From Actinomycetes bacterium (GTDB lineage: Bacteria > Actinomycetota > Thermoleophilia > Solirubrobacterales > Solirubrobacteraceae): a stretch of 42,486 bases of DNA. The notes beneath the pieces were generated by a model. It ran no database searches, had not been told where the DNA came from, and saw only the letters and a program-made list of their open reading frames with translations. The translations under genes were made by a program, and so were the position numbers. Positions 15,054-24,123 of the stretch are shown here, one piece after another. Each line of letters starts with the position of its first letter. Position 1 is the stretch's first letter. Location: positions 1 to 42,486 of the forward strand of contig JAJZWB010000013.1 in NCBI GenBank assembly GCA_021846845.1, written 5' to 3'.

Positions 15054-16862
15054 TCAGACCTCCGCGGGGATGAGGTCCACCCTACCCCGCGGCGCGTCGA
15101 TCCGCCCGACGCGCACCCGGATCGGATCGCCGAGCCGGATCGCGCCGCCGCTGCGGGTCCCGACGAGCACGGTCCCCTGCTCGTTGAGCTCCCACCAGTC
15201 GCCGCGCAGCCTGCGCACCGGCAGCATGCCCTCGTAGCGCAGGTCCTCGCCGAAGGCGACGAACGCCCCCGCGCCGATCAACCCGACGACCTCCCCGTCG
15301 AGCTCCGCCTCCCCCTCCCGGACGCCGGCCAGCTCGCGCTCCAGCAGGAAGCAGCGCGCGATGTCGTCGGCGTCTCGCTCGATCACCATCGCCTCACGCT
15401 CGCGCGCCGAGCTCCATGGTCCCGCGGCCGCTGCCCAGGCCGCGTCCGGCGCCGGCTCGCCGGCGATCGCCGACAACACTCCGCGATGGCAGACGATGTC
15501 CGGGTAGCGCCGGATCGGGGAGGTGAAGTGGCAGTAGTGGGTCAGCGCCAGCCCCGAGTGGCCGAGGTTGCGGTCCTCGTAGTGGGCCTGCCTGAGCGAG
15601 CGCAGCACGAGGCTCGTCAGCGCGCGCGCTCCGCGTCCGGTGCGCTTCACCCAGGCGGCGACAAGCTCGGACGCCTGCCCGACGAGGTCCGCCGCCTGCT
15701 GGGGAGTGAGGTGGCCCTTGGGAACCGGCGGTGTGGGTACGCCGAGAGACTCAAGCTGGTCGAGCAGCCGCTCGATCGCGGGCGGGTCCGGGCGCTCGTG
15801 GACGCGGTACAGCGTCGGGATCCTGCGCTGCCCGAGGAACCTGGCGACCTGCTCGTTGGCGGCGATCATCAGGTGCTCGATCACCCGGTGGGACTCGGTC
15901 TGCTCCGAGAGCTTCGCCGCGACCACGTTGCCCTGGCGGTCGAAGCCGAACTCCGGCTCGGCCGAATCGACGACGATCCCGCCACGCGCGGTCCGGCCCT
16001 CGATGGGCAGGTGGCGCGCCGCGAGCGCGCCGGCCGCCGCCCGAGCCGCCGCGAGCGGCTCGCCCCATGGCTCGGCGGCCGCCTCGGTTCCCGCGAAGAT
16101 CCGGTCCACGCGGTCGTAGTCGAGCCGCTGGTCGGAGCGGATCACCGAGCGGTACAGCGAGCAGGCGCGCACGCCTCCCTCGGCGACGGTCAGCTCCGCG
16201 GTGACCGCCAGCCGTGCCTCACCGGGCACCAGGGAGCAGGCGTCGTTGGAGAGCGCGCCGGGGATCATCGGCTCCACCGCGCCCGGGACGTACACGCTGG
16301 TCGCGCGCCGGTAGGCCTCACGGTCGACCAGCGAGCGAGGCTCGACGTGAGCGCACACGTCGGCGATGTGGACCCACACGCGCCAGCCGCCGTCCGGGAG
16401 CGCCTCGGCGGAGATGGCGTCGTCGAAGTCGCGCGCGGTGGCGGGGTCGATTGTGAACGTCACGAGGTCGCGCAGGTCGCGCCGGCCGCCGCGCTCGGCC
16501 CCCGGAGGCGACTGCGCCGCGAGGCGCGCCTCGCGCTCCACGGCCGGGTCGAACCCGCGGCGCAGCCCGCGGTCGAGCATCAGCGCCTCGATCACGTCAC
16601 GGGCGTTGTCGGGCCGGCCCAGCCGCCGGGCGACCGTGGGACGGCGGGAGCCGCGTCTGCCCGCGGCTCCCCCTCCCGGGCCGGGACCGCCGCCGCGCAG
16701 CAGCACGAGGTCGCCGACCGAGACGCTGCGGTCCCGGCTGACCGCGAACCGCGGTCCCGGGCCGAAGAACGGCTCGGCGACGAGGAACTTGCCCTGCTTG
16801 GCGAGCACCGCAACCCGCGTGCCCGGATCGGCGGCCGCGGGCGCGGCCGTGCGCGCGCTCAC
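15054..16862 (-). CDS. RNase II/R-family 3'-5' exoribonuclease (602 aa)
   Basis: The RNB catalytic domain is clear. D139-P-A-T-A-R-D145-F-D147-D148 reproduces the spacing of the four metal-binding Asp of E. coli RNase II (201, 207, 209 and 210), followed by V-H-I-A-D-V. An S1-like barrel forms the last 80 residues, and an N-terminal cold-shock-like part precedes the RNB domain. At 602 aa it is shorter than E. coli RNase R (813 aa) and lacks the basic C-terminal tail. The GTG at 16862 overlaps the stop of the upstream protease gene. Position next to smpB and ssrA suggests it degrades mRNAs released by trans-translation, as RNase R does. Confidence 0.92.
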   Translation of the reverse strand: MSARTAAPAAADPGTRVAVLAKQGKFLVAEPFFGPGPRFAVSRDRSVSVGDLVLLRGGGPGPGGGAAGRRGSRRPTVARRLGRPDNARDVIEALMLDRGLRRGFDPAVEREARLAAQSPPGAERGGRRDLRDLVTFTIDPATARDFDDAISAEALPDGGWRVWVHIADVCAHVEPRSLVDREAYRRATSVYVPGAVEPMIPGALSNDACSLVPGEARLAVTAELTVAEGGVRACSLYRSVIRSDQRLDYDRVDRIFAGTEAAAEPWGEPLAAARAAAGALAARHLPIEGRTARGGIVVDSAEPEFGFDRQGNVVAAKLSEQTESHRVIEHLMIAANEQVARFLGQRRIPTLYRVHERPDPPAIERLLDQLESLGVPTPPVPKGHLTPQQAADLVGQASELVAAWVKRTGRGARALTSLVLRSLRQAHYEDRNLGHSGLALTHYCHFTSPIRRYPDIVCHRGVLSAIAGEPAPDAAWAAAAGPWSSAREREAMVIERDADDIARCFLLERELAGVREGEAELDGEVVGLIGAGAFVAFGEDLRYEGMLPVRRLRGDWWELNEQGTVLVGTRSGGAIRLGDPIRVRVGRIDAPRGRVDLIPAEV

Positions 16863-18061
16863 CTCAGCTTGGCCACGACGGTGCGCTCGGCGACGGCGAG
16901 GGCGGTGTCGGTGCGGGCGGTGGGAGGCGTGTAGGCGTACACCTGCGGCTTGATCCCCGGACCGCGCCGGACGCCGCCACCGCCGAGGTTCTCGCCGTTG
17001 GGCGTGTAGAACTCCCCGACCGTGAAGTCAAGCGCGCCGCCGTTGATGAGCGGCTGGATCTCCTGGAAGACGCCCTTGCCGTAGGTGTGCGTGCCGACCA
17101 CGGTGGCTCGGCCGCGCTGCTCGAGCGCCGCCGTGACTATCTCAGCGGACGACGCTGTCCCCGAGTCCACGAGCACCACCATCGGCTGGGAGGTCGCGAT
17201 CGCGTCGCCCTTGGCGAGGTAGACCTCACGCGGCTGGGCGCGCCCCGCGGTGGTCACGATCGTCCCGTTGGGGATGAACACGCTGGCCACGTTGACCGCC
17301 TCCTCAAGCAGCCCGCCCCCGTTCTCACGCAGATCTAGGATCAGCGCCTTCGCGCCCTGGCCGAGCACGCTGCGGACCTGCTGGCGGACCTGGGCGCCCG
17401 ACCCCTGGGTGAAGCTCGTCAGCTGCACGTATCCGATCTTGACGTGGTGGTAGACCAGGATCCGGCTGTCGGCGACGGGCACCACGATGTCCGCGCGGCG
17501 CACGGTCACGACCCGGCGCCGGCCGCTGCTCTGGACCGTCAGGGTCACCGGCGTCCCGGCCGGGCCCTTGATCAGCCCCGCCGAGAATGAGACCGGTCTG
17601 CCGGCCAGCGAGGTAGCGCCGACCGACACGATCAGGTCGCCGCGCCTGATCCCGGCCTTCGCCGCCGGGGAGCCCTGGAACACCTCCTGCACGAGCAGCC
17701 CCCGCGGCTGGACCGTGATGTCGACGCCGATCCCGCTCAGATGCGGGTTGTCCTGGTTCTGGAAGGCCCTGTAGTCGGCCGGGTCGTAGTAGTGCGAGTA
17801 GGGGTCGTCGAGGCTGGCGACCGCAGCCTGCAGACCGGAGTTGACCAGGCCAGCGCGGTTGACCGGCCGGTAGTAGTCGTTCTGCAGCAGCCCCAGCACC
17901 TGGTTGATCAGGCGGTCCTTGGAGGGACGGGAGACGAACACGCTGCGCACCGCGCCGGGCAGCCATGTCGGATGCCCGCCGAACCAGAGCCCGACGACCA
18001 GCACCACCAGGCCGACGGCGACCGTGGGAATCCAACGTGGACGCTGGCGGCGCGTGCTCAT
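16859..18061 (-). CDS. C-terminal processing protease, S41 family (400 aa)
   Basis: A single N-terminal membrane anchor (residues about 12-29) is followed by a PDZ domain (about 105-190, with G-I-G-V-D and G-S-P-A-A-K-A-G-I). The S41 catalytic domain carries the Ser in S-G-T-A-S-S-A-E (300-307) and Lys329 in T-Y-G-K-G. The Ser/Lys dyad enzyme acts outside the membrane, trimming or degrading exported proteins. The ATG at 18061 gives a standard N-terminus. The gene follows ftsX after about 60 bases, and its stop overlaps the rnr-like gene start (GTGA). Confidence 0.95.
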   Translation of the reverse strand: MSTRRQRPRWIPTVAVGLVVLVVGLWFGGHPTWLPGAVRSVFVSRPSKDRLINQVLGLLQNDYYRPVNRAGLVNSGLQAAVASLDDPYSHYYDPADYRAFQNQDNPHLSGIGVDITVQPRGLLVQEVFQGSPAAKAGIRRGDLIVSVGATSLAGRPVSFSAGLIKGPAGTPVTLTVQSSGRRRVVTVRRADIVVPVADSRILVYHHVKIGYVQLTSFTQGSGAQVRQQVRSVLGQGAKALILDLRENGGGLLEEAVNVASVFIPNGTIVTTAGRAQPREVYLAKGDAIATSQPMVVLVDSGTASSAEIVTAALEQRGRATVVGTHTYGKGVFQEIQPLINGGALDFTVGEFYTPNGENLGGGGVRRGPGIKPQVYAYTPPTARTDTALAVAERTVVAKLR

Positions 18062-18124
18062 CTGCGCGTTCCAGGGTAGCCGGGCGGCAGCGCCGATCCG
18101 CCGGCAGGAGACCCGTCGCTCGGC

Positions 18125-19018
18125 CTAGACGCGCAGGAAGCGGCGCAGCGAGAGCCCGGACCCCACCGCGGAGACGAGCACACCGGTTGCGAGCAGGACG
18201 ATCACGAGCGCCGGGAACGCGATCGTGTGGGGGGCGGCGATCAGCGTCCAGTTGTGCGCCAGGGGGTCCAGCAGTGCGACCTTCGCGACGCCGAGCACGG
18301 CCAGCGCCAGAAGCGCTCCGGCGGCTCCGACGACGACGCCCTCGATCACGAACGGCCAGCGGATGAACCAGTCGGTCGCGCCCACCAGCTTCATCACCTC
18401 GACCTCGCGCCTGCGGGCGTAGAGCGAGAGACGGATCGTGTTGGCGATCAGCAGCACCGACGCGATCACCAGCAGCACGCTCAGCGCGGCGGCCGTGATC
18501 GTCACCAGGTTGGTGACCTCCAGGATCTTCTTGGTGTCCGTGCGGCGGTTGGAGACCGACTGGATCGCCGGGTCGAGCATCCGGGTGGCACCGCCGCCCG
18601 TCGGGATCATCAGCTCGTTGCGGACCAGAAGGACGTTGCCCGGGTTGTCCGGGATCACCTGGAATGTGTCCGGGAGCGGGTTGGAGCCCAGCAGCGCGTA
18701 GGCGGCCGGATCAAGCTTGCGCTGCTGCGCGAGGGCCTGCTGCTTGGAGACGTAGACGACCCGACTGACGTGCGGCAGCGCGAGGATCTCGCCGCGCACC
18801 CGGGCGACGTCGGCGCCGGTGGCGTCCGTCTTCAGGTAGGCGTCGACCATGACCCGCCCGCGGACGCTGTTGGCGGCGCCGTTGGTCGCCTGGACGATCG
18901 GGATGAACACTCCCAGCACGAGCAGGGTCACGAGGACCGTCGCGAGGGCGGCGAAGCTAGGCGCCGCGCTGCGGCGCGTCGCCCGGATCGCCTCGCGCAG
19001 GAAGAAGCCGATCCGCAT
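18125..19018 (-). CDS. ftsX: Cell-division ABC transporter permease FtsX (297 aa)
   Basis: FtsX couples the FtsE ATPase to activation of cell-wall hydrolases at the septum. The sequence shows an N-terminal cytoplasmic stretch, a first helix (about residues 22-42), an extracellular loop of about 125 residues, then three helices (about 172-195, 222-245 and 268-290). The conserved R-R-E-V-E-V-M-K-L-V-G-A-T coupling motif follows the second helix. The ATG at 19018 directly follows the TAG of ftsE. Length and topology are normal. Confidence 0.95.
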   Translation of the reverse strand: MRIGFFLREAIRATRRSAAPSFAALATVLVTLLVLGVFIPIVQATNGAANSVRGRVMVDAYLKTDATGADVARVRGEILALPHVSRVVYVSKQQALAQQRKLDPAAYALLGSNPLPDTFQVIPDNPGNVLLVRNELMIPTGGGATRMLDPAIQSVSNRRTDTKKILEVTNLVTITAAALSVLLVIASVLLIANTIRLSLYARRREVEVMKLVGATDWFIRWPFVIEGVVVGAAGALLALAVLGVAKVALLDPLAHNWTLIAAPHTIAFPALVIVLLATGVLVSAVGSGLSLRRFLRV

Positions 19019-19864
19019 CTACTCGAGCCCCGGCGGACGACCGGAGGGCGCGCGCAGCCGTCGGGCCAGGTCACGGGTCGTCTCGTCCCGCGTGTAGAGG
19101 CCGGCCGCCTCGTCGCGCACGATCCGCCCCTCCGCCAGCTCCAGCACTCGGCGGCGCATCTTGTCGACCATCGCCTGGTCGTGCGTGGCGACCAGGACGG
19201 TCGTGCCGGTGCGGTTGATGCGGTACAGCAGGCGCATGATGTCGATGCTGGTCTCCGGGTCGAGGTTCCCGGTCGGCTCATCCGCCAGCAGCAGCGGCGG
19301 ATGGTTGACGAACGCCCGCGCGACCGACACGCGCTGCTGCTCGCCGCCTGAGAGCTGATGGGGGAAGTTGTGCAGCTTGGTCGACAGCCCGGTGAGACGG
19401 AGGATGTCAGGCACCTTGGCCCTGATCTCCTTCCGCGTGCCGCCGGTGACCTGGAGCGCGTAGGCGACGTTGTCGTAGACGGTGCGGTTGGGGAGCAGCT
19501 TGAAGTCCTGGAAGACGACGCCGATGTTGCGGCGGAAGTAGGGCACGCGGCGGCGGCCGATGTCGGCCAGGTCGTGACCGGCGACGCGGATCACGCCGCT
19601 CGTCGGCTCAAGCTCCTTGATCAGCAGCCGCATCACGGTCGACTTGCCCGACCCAGTGGACCCGACGAGGAACACGAACTCCCCCCGCTCGATCGAGAAC
19701 GTTGCGTGATCGAGGCCGACGTCGCCGGCGTAGAGCTTGGAGACGCCCCTGAACTCGATCACCTTGCGCCCGGAGGATGGCTGCGGGGACGGCTGGGAAT
19801 GCTGTGCTGCCAGGTCGCGGCTTCGCTTCCGCGCCCGGCTTGCTATGTCGATGCGGCTGGGCAT
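19019..19864 (-). CDS. ftsE: Cell-division ATP-binding protein FtsE (281 aa)
   Basis: The ABC ATPase motifs are complete: Walker [10 protein letters not shown] (68-76), Q-loop V-F-Q-D-F-K-L-L, signature L-S-G-G-E-Q-Q-R, Walker [13 protein letters not shown] and the switch His in A-T-H-D. F-Q-D-F-K-L-L and the D-E-P-T-G-N-L-D form are typical of FtsE. The ATG at 19864 adds a 34-residue polar N-terminal tail not needed by the fold. A GTG at 19762 (V-I-E-F) would give the standard length of about 247, but neither start has a strong Shine-Dalgarno. The C-terminus is also about 20 residues longer than usual. Confidence 0.94.
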   Translation of the reverse strand: MPSRIDIASRARKRSRDLAAQHSQPSPQPSSGRKVIEFRGVSKLYAGDVGLDHATFSIERGEFVFLVGSTGSGKSTVMRLLIKELEPTSGVIRVAGHDLADIGRRRVPYFRRNIGVVFQDFKLLPNRTVYDNVAYALQVTGGTRKEIRAKVPDILRLTGLSTKLHNFPHQLSGGEQQRVSVARAFVNHPPLLLADEPTGNLDPETSIDIMRLLYRINRTGTTVLVATHDQAMVDKMRRRVLELAEGRIVRDEAAGLYTRDETTRDLARRLRAPSGRPPGLE

Positions 19865-19992
19865 GTGGTCGGCCAGCGTACCGGCCGAGGGAGCGGACGT
19901 GCGGTCCGGGCGGCGGGTGCAACGTCATTTGCAGCGACCGCCGACGCCGGCCGAGCGCACGGTCCGCGCCGGGCGCTACCGTGTCCGCCGAG

Positions 19993-21252
19993 ATGGCGAC
20001 GATCTCGGTCTCGACGCTGAAGAACGGCCTGCATCTGTACCGGATTCCGGTGCCTGGGACGCGCGCGGTGACGATCCTGGCCGCGTTCGACGCGGGCGCG
20101 CGCACCGAGCGCGCCGCGGAGAACGGCATGGCCCACTTCCTCGAGCACCTCGTGTTCAAGGGCGGGGAGAAGTACCCGACCTACCGTGACGTCAACCAGA
20201 CCGCCGAGGGGATCGGCGCCGTGCTCAACGCCTACACGAGCCACGACCTGGTCGCCTTCCACATCACCGCCCGCGCGCAGCGCGGGCTCGAGGCCGCCGA
20301 CCTGCTGACCGACTTCGTCGCTCGCCCCCGGCTCGACGCCGAGGAGCTGGACCGCGAGCGGGGCGTGGTCGTCCAGGAGATCGCCCGCGCCCACGACCAG
20401 CCGGCGGCGCTGGCCGAGCACCTGATCGACGAGGCGGTGTTCGGCGACCACCCGCTCGGGCGGCCCGTGCTCGGCACGACCGAGCACCTGCGCGACACGT
20501 TCACCCGCGACGGGATCATCGCGTTCCGCGCGCGGCGGTGGTCGCCGGCCTCCGGAGCCGCGTTCGCGGTCGGCAACCTCGACGGGCTCGACGCGGACGG
20601 CGCGCTGGAGTCGCTCTTCGAGCGCTTCCCCCCCGCTCCCGCGCCCGAGGCGTTCGACCCCGCCCCGCCGCGGCAGCCGCGGGTGCTGGTGAGGGAGCGG
20701 GACTCCAACCAGTCGCACCTGCGCATCTCCTACCGGCCGTCCGTCGACGTCTCGGTGCCGCGCCAGCGCGCGGCGCTGGTCGTCTACGCGACGCTGCTCG
20801 GCGGATCGATGGGCAGCCGGCTGTTCGACGAGATCCGCGAGCAGCGCGGCCTGGCCTACTCGGTCAGCGCATTCCCGCACGCGTACGCCGATGTGCCCGT
20901 GCTGCAGCTGTCCGCCGGGCTGGAGTCCGGCAAATTGGCCGAGGCCTACCGGCGGATGCGTGAGATCGTCAACGAGCTGCGCGAGCACGGTCCGACCGAG
21001 TCCGAGGTGGCCCGGGCCCAGGCCTACGCCGCCGGCGCGCGCGCGCTCGCGTTCGAGAACACCGGCGCGGTCGCGCGTCACGCCGCGCAGCAGACGATCG
21101 TTTTCGGCGAGCAGCCGGACCCCGACGCCGCGATCGAGCTGCTGGACGCCGTCACGTTTGACGAGGTTCGGAAGATCGCGGCGGGCGTCGCGGATCAGGC
21201 GTCGGTCGCGTGCGTCGGACCGCACACGCTCGCCGAGCTGGAGGGCCTCTGA
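19993..21252 (+). CDS. M16-family zinc metallopeptidase (419 aa)
   Basis: The inverted zinc motif H48-F-L-E-H52 is followed by R-E-R-G-V-V-V-Q-E-I, with the downstream Glu ligand. The second, inactive M16 half contains G-S-R-L-F-D-E-I-R-E-Q-R-G-L-A-Y-S, the conserved R-G-L-A-Y element of the family. It resembles bacterial processing-peptidase-like enzymes. The target is unknown. ATG 19993 is chosen because the fold begins there; the frame is open upstream without a plausible start. It is divergent from ftsE, with 128 bp between. Its end overlaps the likely start of the carboxypeptidase gene. Confidence 0.92.
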   Translation: MATISVSTLKNGLHLYRIPVPGTRAVTILAAFDAGARTERAAENGMAHFLEHLVFKGGEKYPTYRDVNQTAEGIGAVLNAYTSHDLVAFHITARAQRGLEAADLLTDFVARPRLDAEELDRERGVVVQEIARAHDQPAALAEHLIDEAVFGDHPLGRPVLGTTEHLRDTFTRDGIIAFRARRWSPASGAAFAVGNLDGLDADGALESLFERFPPAPAPEAFDPAPPRQPRVLVRERDSNQSHLRISYRPSVDVSVPRQRAALVVYATLLGGSMGSRLFDEIREQRGLAYSVSAFPHAYADVPVLQLSAGLESGKLAEAYRRMREIVNELREHGPTESEVARAQAYAAGARALAFENTGAVARHAAQQTIVFGEQPDPDAAIELLDAVTFDEVRKIAAGVADQASVACVGPHTLAELEGL

Positions 21253-22673
21253 TCCGCCGTCTCGCGGCCGTCGCGGCGCTGGTCGCCGCGGTCGTCGCCG
21301 TCGTGTCGGCGCTGTCCGGCCCCCCGGGCCCGAGCGGAGGCACCGCGGGCGTCGTGGCCGTCGCGTCGATGTCGACGTCGCCGGGATCGCCGCGCCGCCG
21401 GGGTGCCACCGGCGGCACGGATCGCGCGGCGGGGGCGAGCCGGCGCGGCCACGGGGCCGGCGCCGCCACGCCCGCGGCATTCCCACAGGCGCGGCCGACC
21501 GCGCCCGCCGGACCGGCGCAGGCGCGGCTGACCACGGCGCTCGCGAGACAGCTGGCGCTGTCCGGACCCAGGAGCGGGGCGCTGGTCGTGAACCTGCGCA
21601 CCGGGGCGACGCTGTTCTCGCTGCGAGCCGCCGTCGGCCGAGCGCCCGCGTCGGTCGAGAAGCTGTGGACCACCGTGGCCGCGCTGCGGATGCTCGGTCC
21701 GCGGGCGCGGCTGCAGACCTCCCTGCTCGGCACCGGATTCGAGCGTGACGGGGTGTGGCACGGGAACCTCTACCTGCGCGGCGGCGGCGATCCGACGTTC
21801 AGCGACACGGCCTTCGACCGCGCGTGGTTCGGCGGCCTGGGGCCGACCGCGACCGAGATGGCCGACCAGATCATCGCCAGGGGGATCCACGGCGCGACCG
21901 GCCGCCTGTACGCGGACGAGTCGCTGTTCGACCGCCGGCGCGGTGGCCTGCTGACCGGCCAGCTCGCCGACGTGCCCGATCTCGGCGGTCAGCTGAGCGC
22001 GCTCGTCTACGACCACGGCGCCGCGCCGCGGGGCTACAACCCGGCGACCTTCGCCGCGCACGAGCTCGCGCTGACCCTCCGCGCCGCCGGCGTCCGGGTG
22101 CTCGCCGCGTCCCGGGACGCGGTCACGCCGCCCCGGGCCAGGCCGCTGGCGACCGTCAGCTCGCCGACGCTGACGGCGTTGATCCGCCTCATGAACGTCC
22201 CCTCCGACGACCTGTTCGCGGAGATGCTGGCCAAGCAGCTCGGGGTGCGCTTCGGAGCCGGTGGCACGATCGCCGCGGGCGCGCGCGTGATCGGGCGCAC
22301 GATCGCAGCCGACTACGGCCTGCGCCCGCTGATCCTCGACGGGTCCGGGCTGTCGCCCTCCGACCGCAGCTCGCCGCTTGAGGTCGTCGGCCTGCTGCGC
22401 CAGGTGTGGCAGACCCCCATCGGCCGCGAGCTCCAGGCCTCGCTGCCCGTGGTCGGGCGACAGGGGACAGTGCAGGGGATCGCGGTCGGGACCGCGGCCG
22501 CCGGCAACTGCGTCGCCAAGACCGGAACGCTCGACTACGTCACCAACATGGCGGGCTACTGCACCGCGCGCGGTCACCAGCCGCTCGCGTTCGCGGTCTT
22601 CGTCGACGGGCCGACCAACTCCGCCGCGATCGCGCTGGAGGGCGCCATGGTCGCGGCGATCGCCCGTTATTGA
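21210..22673 (+). CDS. D-alanyl-D-alanine carboxypeptidase, PBP4/S13 family (487 aa)
   Basis: The penicillin-binding active-site motifs of class C enzymes are visible: S-V-E-K (the SxxK nucleophile, residues about 149-152) and K-T-G in C-V-A-K-T-G-T-L. D-G-S-G-L-S-P-S-D marks the usual region of the SxN motif, although the Asn is not evident. G-G-G-D-P-T is the standard S13 insert motif. The enzyme trims peptidoglycan peptides outside the membrane; a hydrophobic export signal lies near the N-terminus. The GTG at 21210 would overlap the M16 gene by 43 bases. A GGAGG at 21240 lies just before an in-frame CTG (21249) and ATC (21252), so the start may be there. Confidence 0.9.
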   Translation: MRRTAHARRAGGPLIRRLAAVAALVAAVVAVVSALSGPPGPSGGTAGVVAVASMSTSPGSPRRRGATGGTDRAAGASRRGHGAGAATPAAFPQARPTAPAGPAQARLTTALARQLALSGPRSGALVVNLRTGATLFSLRAAVGRAPASVEKLWTTVAALRMLGPRARLQTSLLGTGFERDGVWHGNLYLRGGGDPTFSDTAFDRAWFGGLGPTATEMADQIIARGIHGATGRLYADESLFDRRRGGLLTGQLADVPDLGGQLSALVYDHGAAPRGYNPATFAAHELALTLRAAGVRVLAASRDAVTPPRARPLATVSSPTLTALIRLMNVPSDDLFAEMLAKQLGVRFGAGGTIAAGARVIGRTIAADYGLRPLILDGSGLSPSDRSSPLEVVGLLRQVWQTPIGRELQASLPVVGRQGTVQGIAVGTAAAGNCVAKTGTLDYVTNMAGYCTARGHQPLAFAVFVDGPTNSAAIALEGAMVAAIARY

Positions 22674-22705
22674 CGGCCGCCCGGCGCAGCGGTGACAATC
22701 GCGGC

Positions 22706-23098
22706 GTGGAGCTGGACTCCGAGCTGCACCCCGCCGAGCTGCGGCGCTACCTGAGCCGGATCGGCAATCGCTGGCCGCTGCAGACCGCGATCCTCGGCGG
22801 CGCCCGGGTCGATGACTCCCGCGGCGCACCCCCGCAACGCGAGCGCGGGCCCGAGTACGTGGTCGTTCTCGTATCAGGCGCGTTCGAGGGTATGCCGTGG
22901 CTGGAGCGCGTCTATCAGGCGAGCTCGCTCTGGGACGGGATGGAGATGGGCGACGGCGCCGACGTGCACTGCTACACGCCGGATGAGTTCGAGCGCAAGC
23001 GACAGACGACGCCCCGGGTCCGCCTCGTCGCCGAGCGAGGGCTGCTGCTCTACCACGACACCGGCGGCCCGGACCATCCGGACCGGATCGGCCTTTAG
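22706..23098 (+). CDS. Small nucleotidyltransferase-like protein (130 aa), function unknown
   Basis: It opens with [21 protein letters not shown]. It then has a central hydrophobic strand Y-V-V-V-L-V-S followed by [11 protein letters not shown], then [11 protein letters not shown]. The arrangement recalls minimal nucleotidyltransferase folds, but the catalytic G-S and D-x-D residues are not clearly present, so this is a weak assignment. GTG 22706 is the best start. The gene follows the carboxypeptidase by 32 bases, and its TAG overlaps the TAA of the convergent nadA gene within the four bases TTAG. Confidence 0.75.
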   Translation: MELDSELHPAELRRYLSRIGNRWPLQTAILGGARVDDSRGAPPQRERGPEYVVVLVSGAFEGMPWLERVYQASSLWDGMEMGDGADVHCYTPDEFERKRQTTPRVRLVAERGLLLYHDTGGPDHPDRIGL

Positions 23099-24123
23099 CC
23101 GATCTGCACCATCCGCTCGATCGCGAGCCGCGCGCGATCGGCGATCTCGGCCGGAACCTTCACCTCGTGCTCTCCGTCGCGCAGGGAGTCACGCAGCTTG
23201 GTGAGCGTGATCATCTTCATGAAGCGGCACGAGGCCGCCTCGTTGGCGGCGATGAAATCCACGTCCGGAGCCGTCCGGCGCAGCGGGTGCAGCATGCCTG
23301 TCTCGGTGGCGACGATCGCCGTCGCGCGGGCGCCATCGGAGCCCCGGTCGCCCAGCGCCCTGGCGCGCGCGAGCATCCCCCCGGTCGACAGCATGTGCAC
23401 GCCTTCGGCGGGCACGTCGCCGGCCGCGACGTACTCCATCACGCTGGTGGAGCAGCCGCACTCGGGGTGGATCAGGAACTCGGCCCCCGGGTGCGATCCG
23501 CGCACCGCGGCGATGTCGCCCGGCCTGATGCCCGCGTGCACGTGGCACTCGCCGTCCCAGACGTGCATCGGACGCCCGAGCGTCCGCTCCACGTAGCGCC
23601 CGAGGAACATGTCGGGGCCGAACAGGATCTCGACGTCGTCGCCGTGCTCGGCGCGGATCCGCTCGACCACCTGCACGGCGTTGGCCGAGGTGCAGCAGTA
23701 GTCGGTCTCGGCCTTGACCTCCGCCGACGTGTTGACGTACATGACGACGATCGGGCGGGCGGGAGCGAACCGAGCCTTCCAGTCGCGCAGCTGCTGCGCG
23801 GTGATCGAATCCGCCAGCGAGCAGCCGGCATCCGGGTCCGGGATCAGGATGCGCTTGTCGGGGCAGAGGATCGAAGCGGTCTCCGCCATGAAGTGCACGC
23901 CGCAGAAGACGATCGTCTCCGCGTCGGCGGCCGCCGCCCGCTGAGAGAGGCCGAGCGAGTCGCCGACGTAGTCGGCAATGTCCTGGACCTCGGGCAGCTG
24001 GTAGTTGTGCGCGAGGATCACGGCTCCGCGCTCGTCGGCCAGCGCCCGCACCTCGCGCTGGAGCTCGGGGATGCTCTCGAGCAGCAGGGGCGCCCCGGCG
24101 GCGCCGGCCATCGGCAGGTTCAT
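23095..24123 (-). CDS. nadA: Quinolinate synthase NadA (342 aa)
   Basis: NadA condenses iminoaspartate with dihydroxyacetone phosphate to give quinolinate, using a [4Fe-4S] cluster. The three cluster cysteines are in [16 protein letters not shown] and H-P-E-C-G-C-S. The substrate motifs A-H-N-Y-Q near the N-terminus and S-T-G-G-M are in place, and the length is normal. The ATG at 24123 overlaps the TGA of nadC (ATGA), so the two enzymes of successive steps are translationally coupled. nadB, which makes iminoaspartate, is not in the window. Confidence 0.97.
   Translation of the reverse strand: MNLPMAGAAGAPLLLESIPELQREVRALADERGAVILAHNYQLPEVQDIADYVGDSLGLSQRAAAADAETIVFCGVHFMAETASILCPDKRILIPDPDAGCSLADSITAQQLRDWKARFAPARPIVVMYVNTSAEVKAETDYCCTSANAVQVVERIRAEHGDDVEILFGPDMFLGRYVERTLGRPMHVWDGECHVHAGIRPGDIAAVRGSHPGAEFLIHPECGCSTSVMEYVAAGDVPAEGVHMLSTGGMLARARALGDRGSDGARATAIVATETGMLHPLRRTAPDVDFIAANEAASCRFMKMITLTKLRDSLRDGEHEVKVPAEIADRARLAIERMVQIG

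Noticed and set aside
15486-16934. Plus-strand open frame of 482 codons opposite the RNase R-type gene
   Set aside because: Antisense shadow; the minus-strand gene has catalytic residues in the right spacing.
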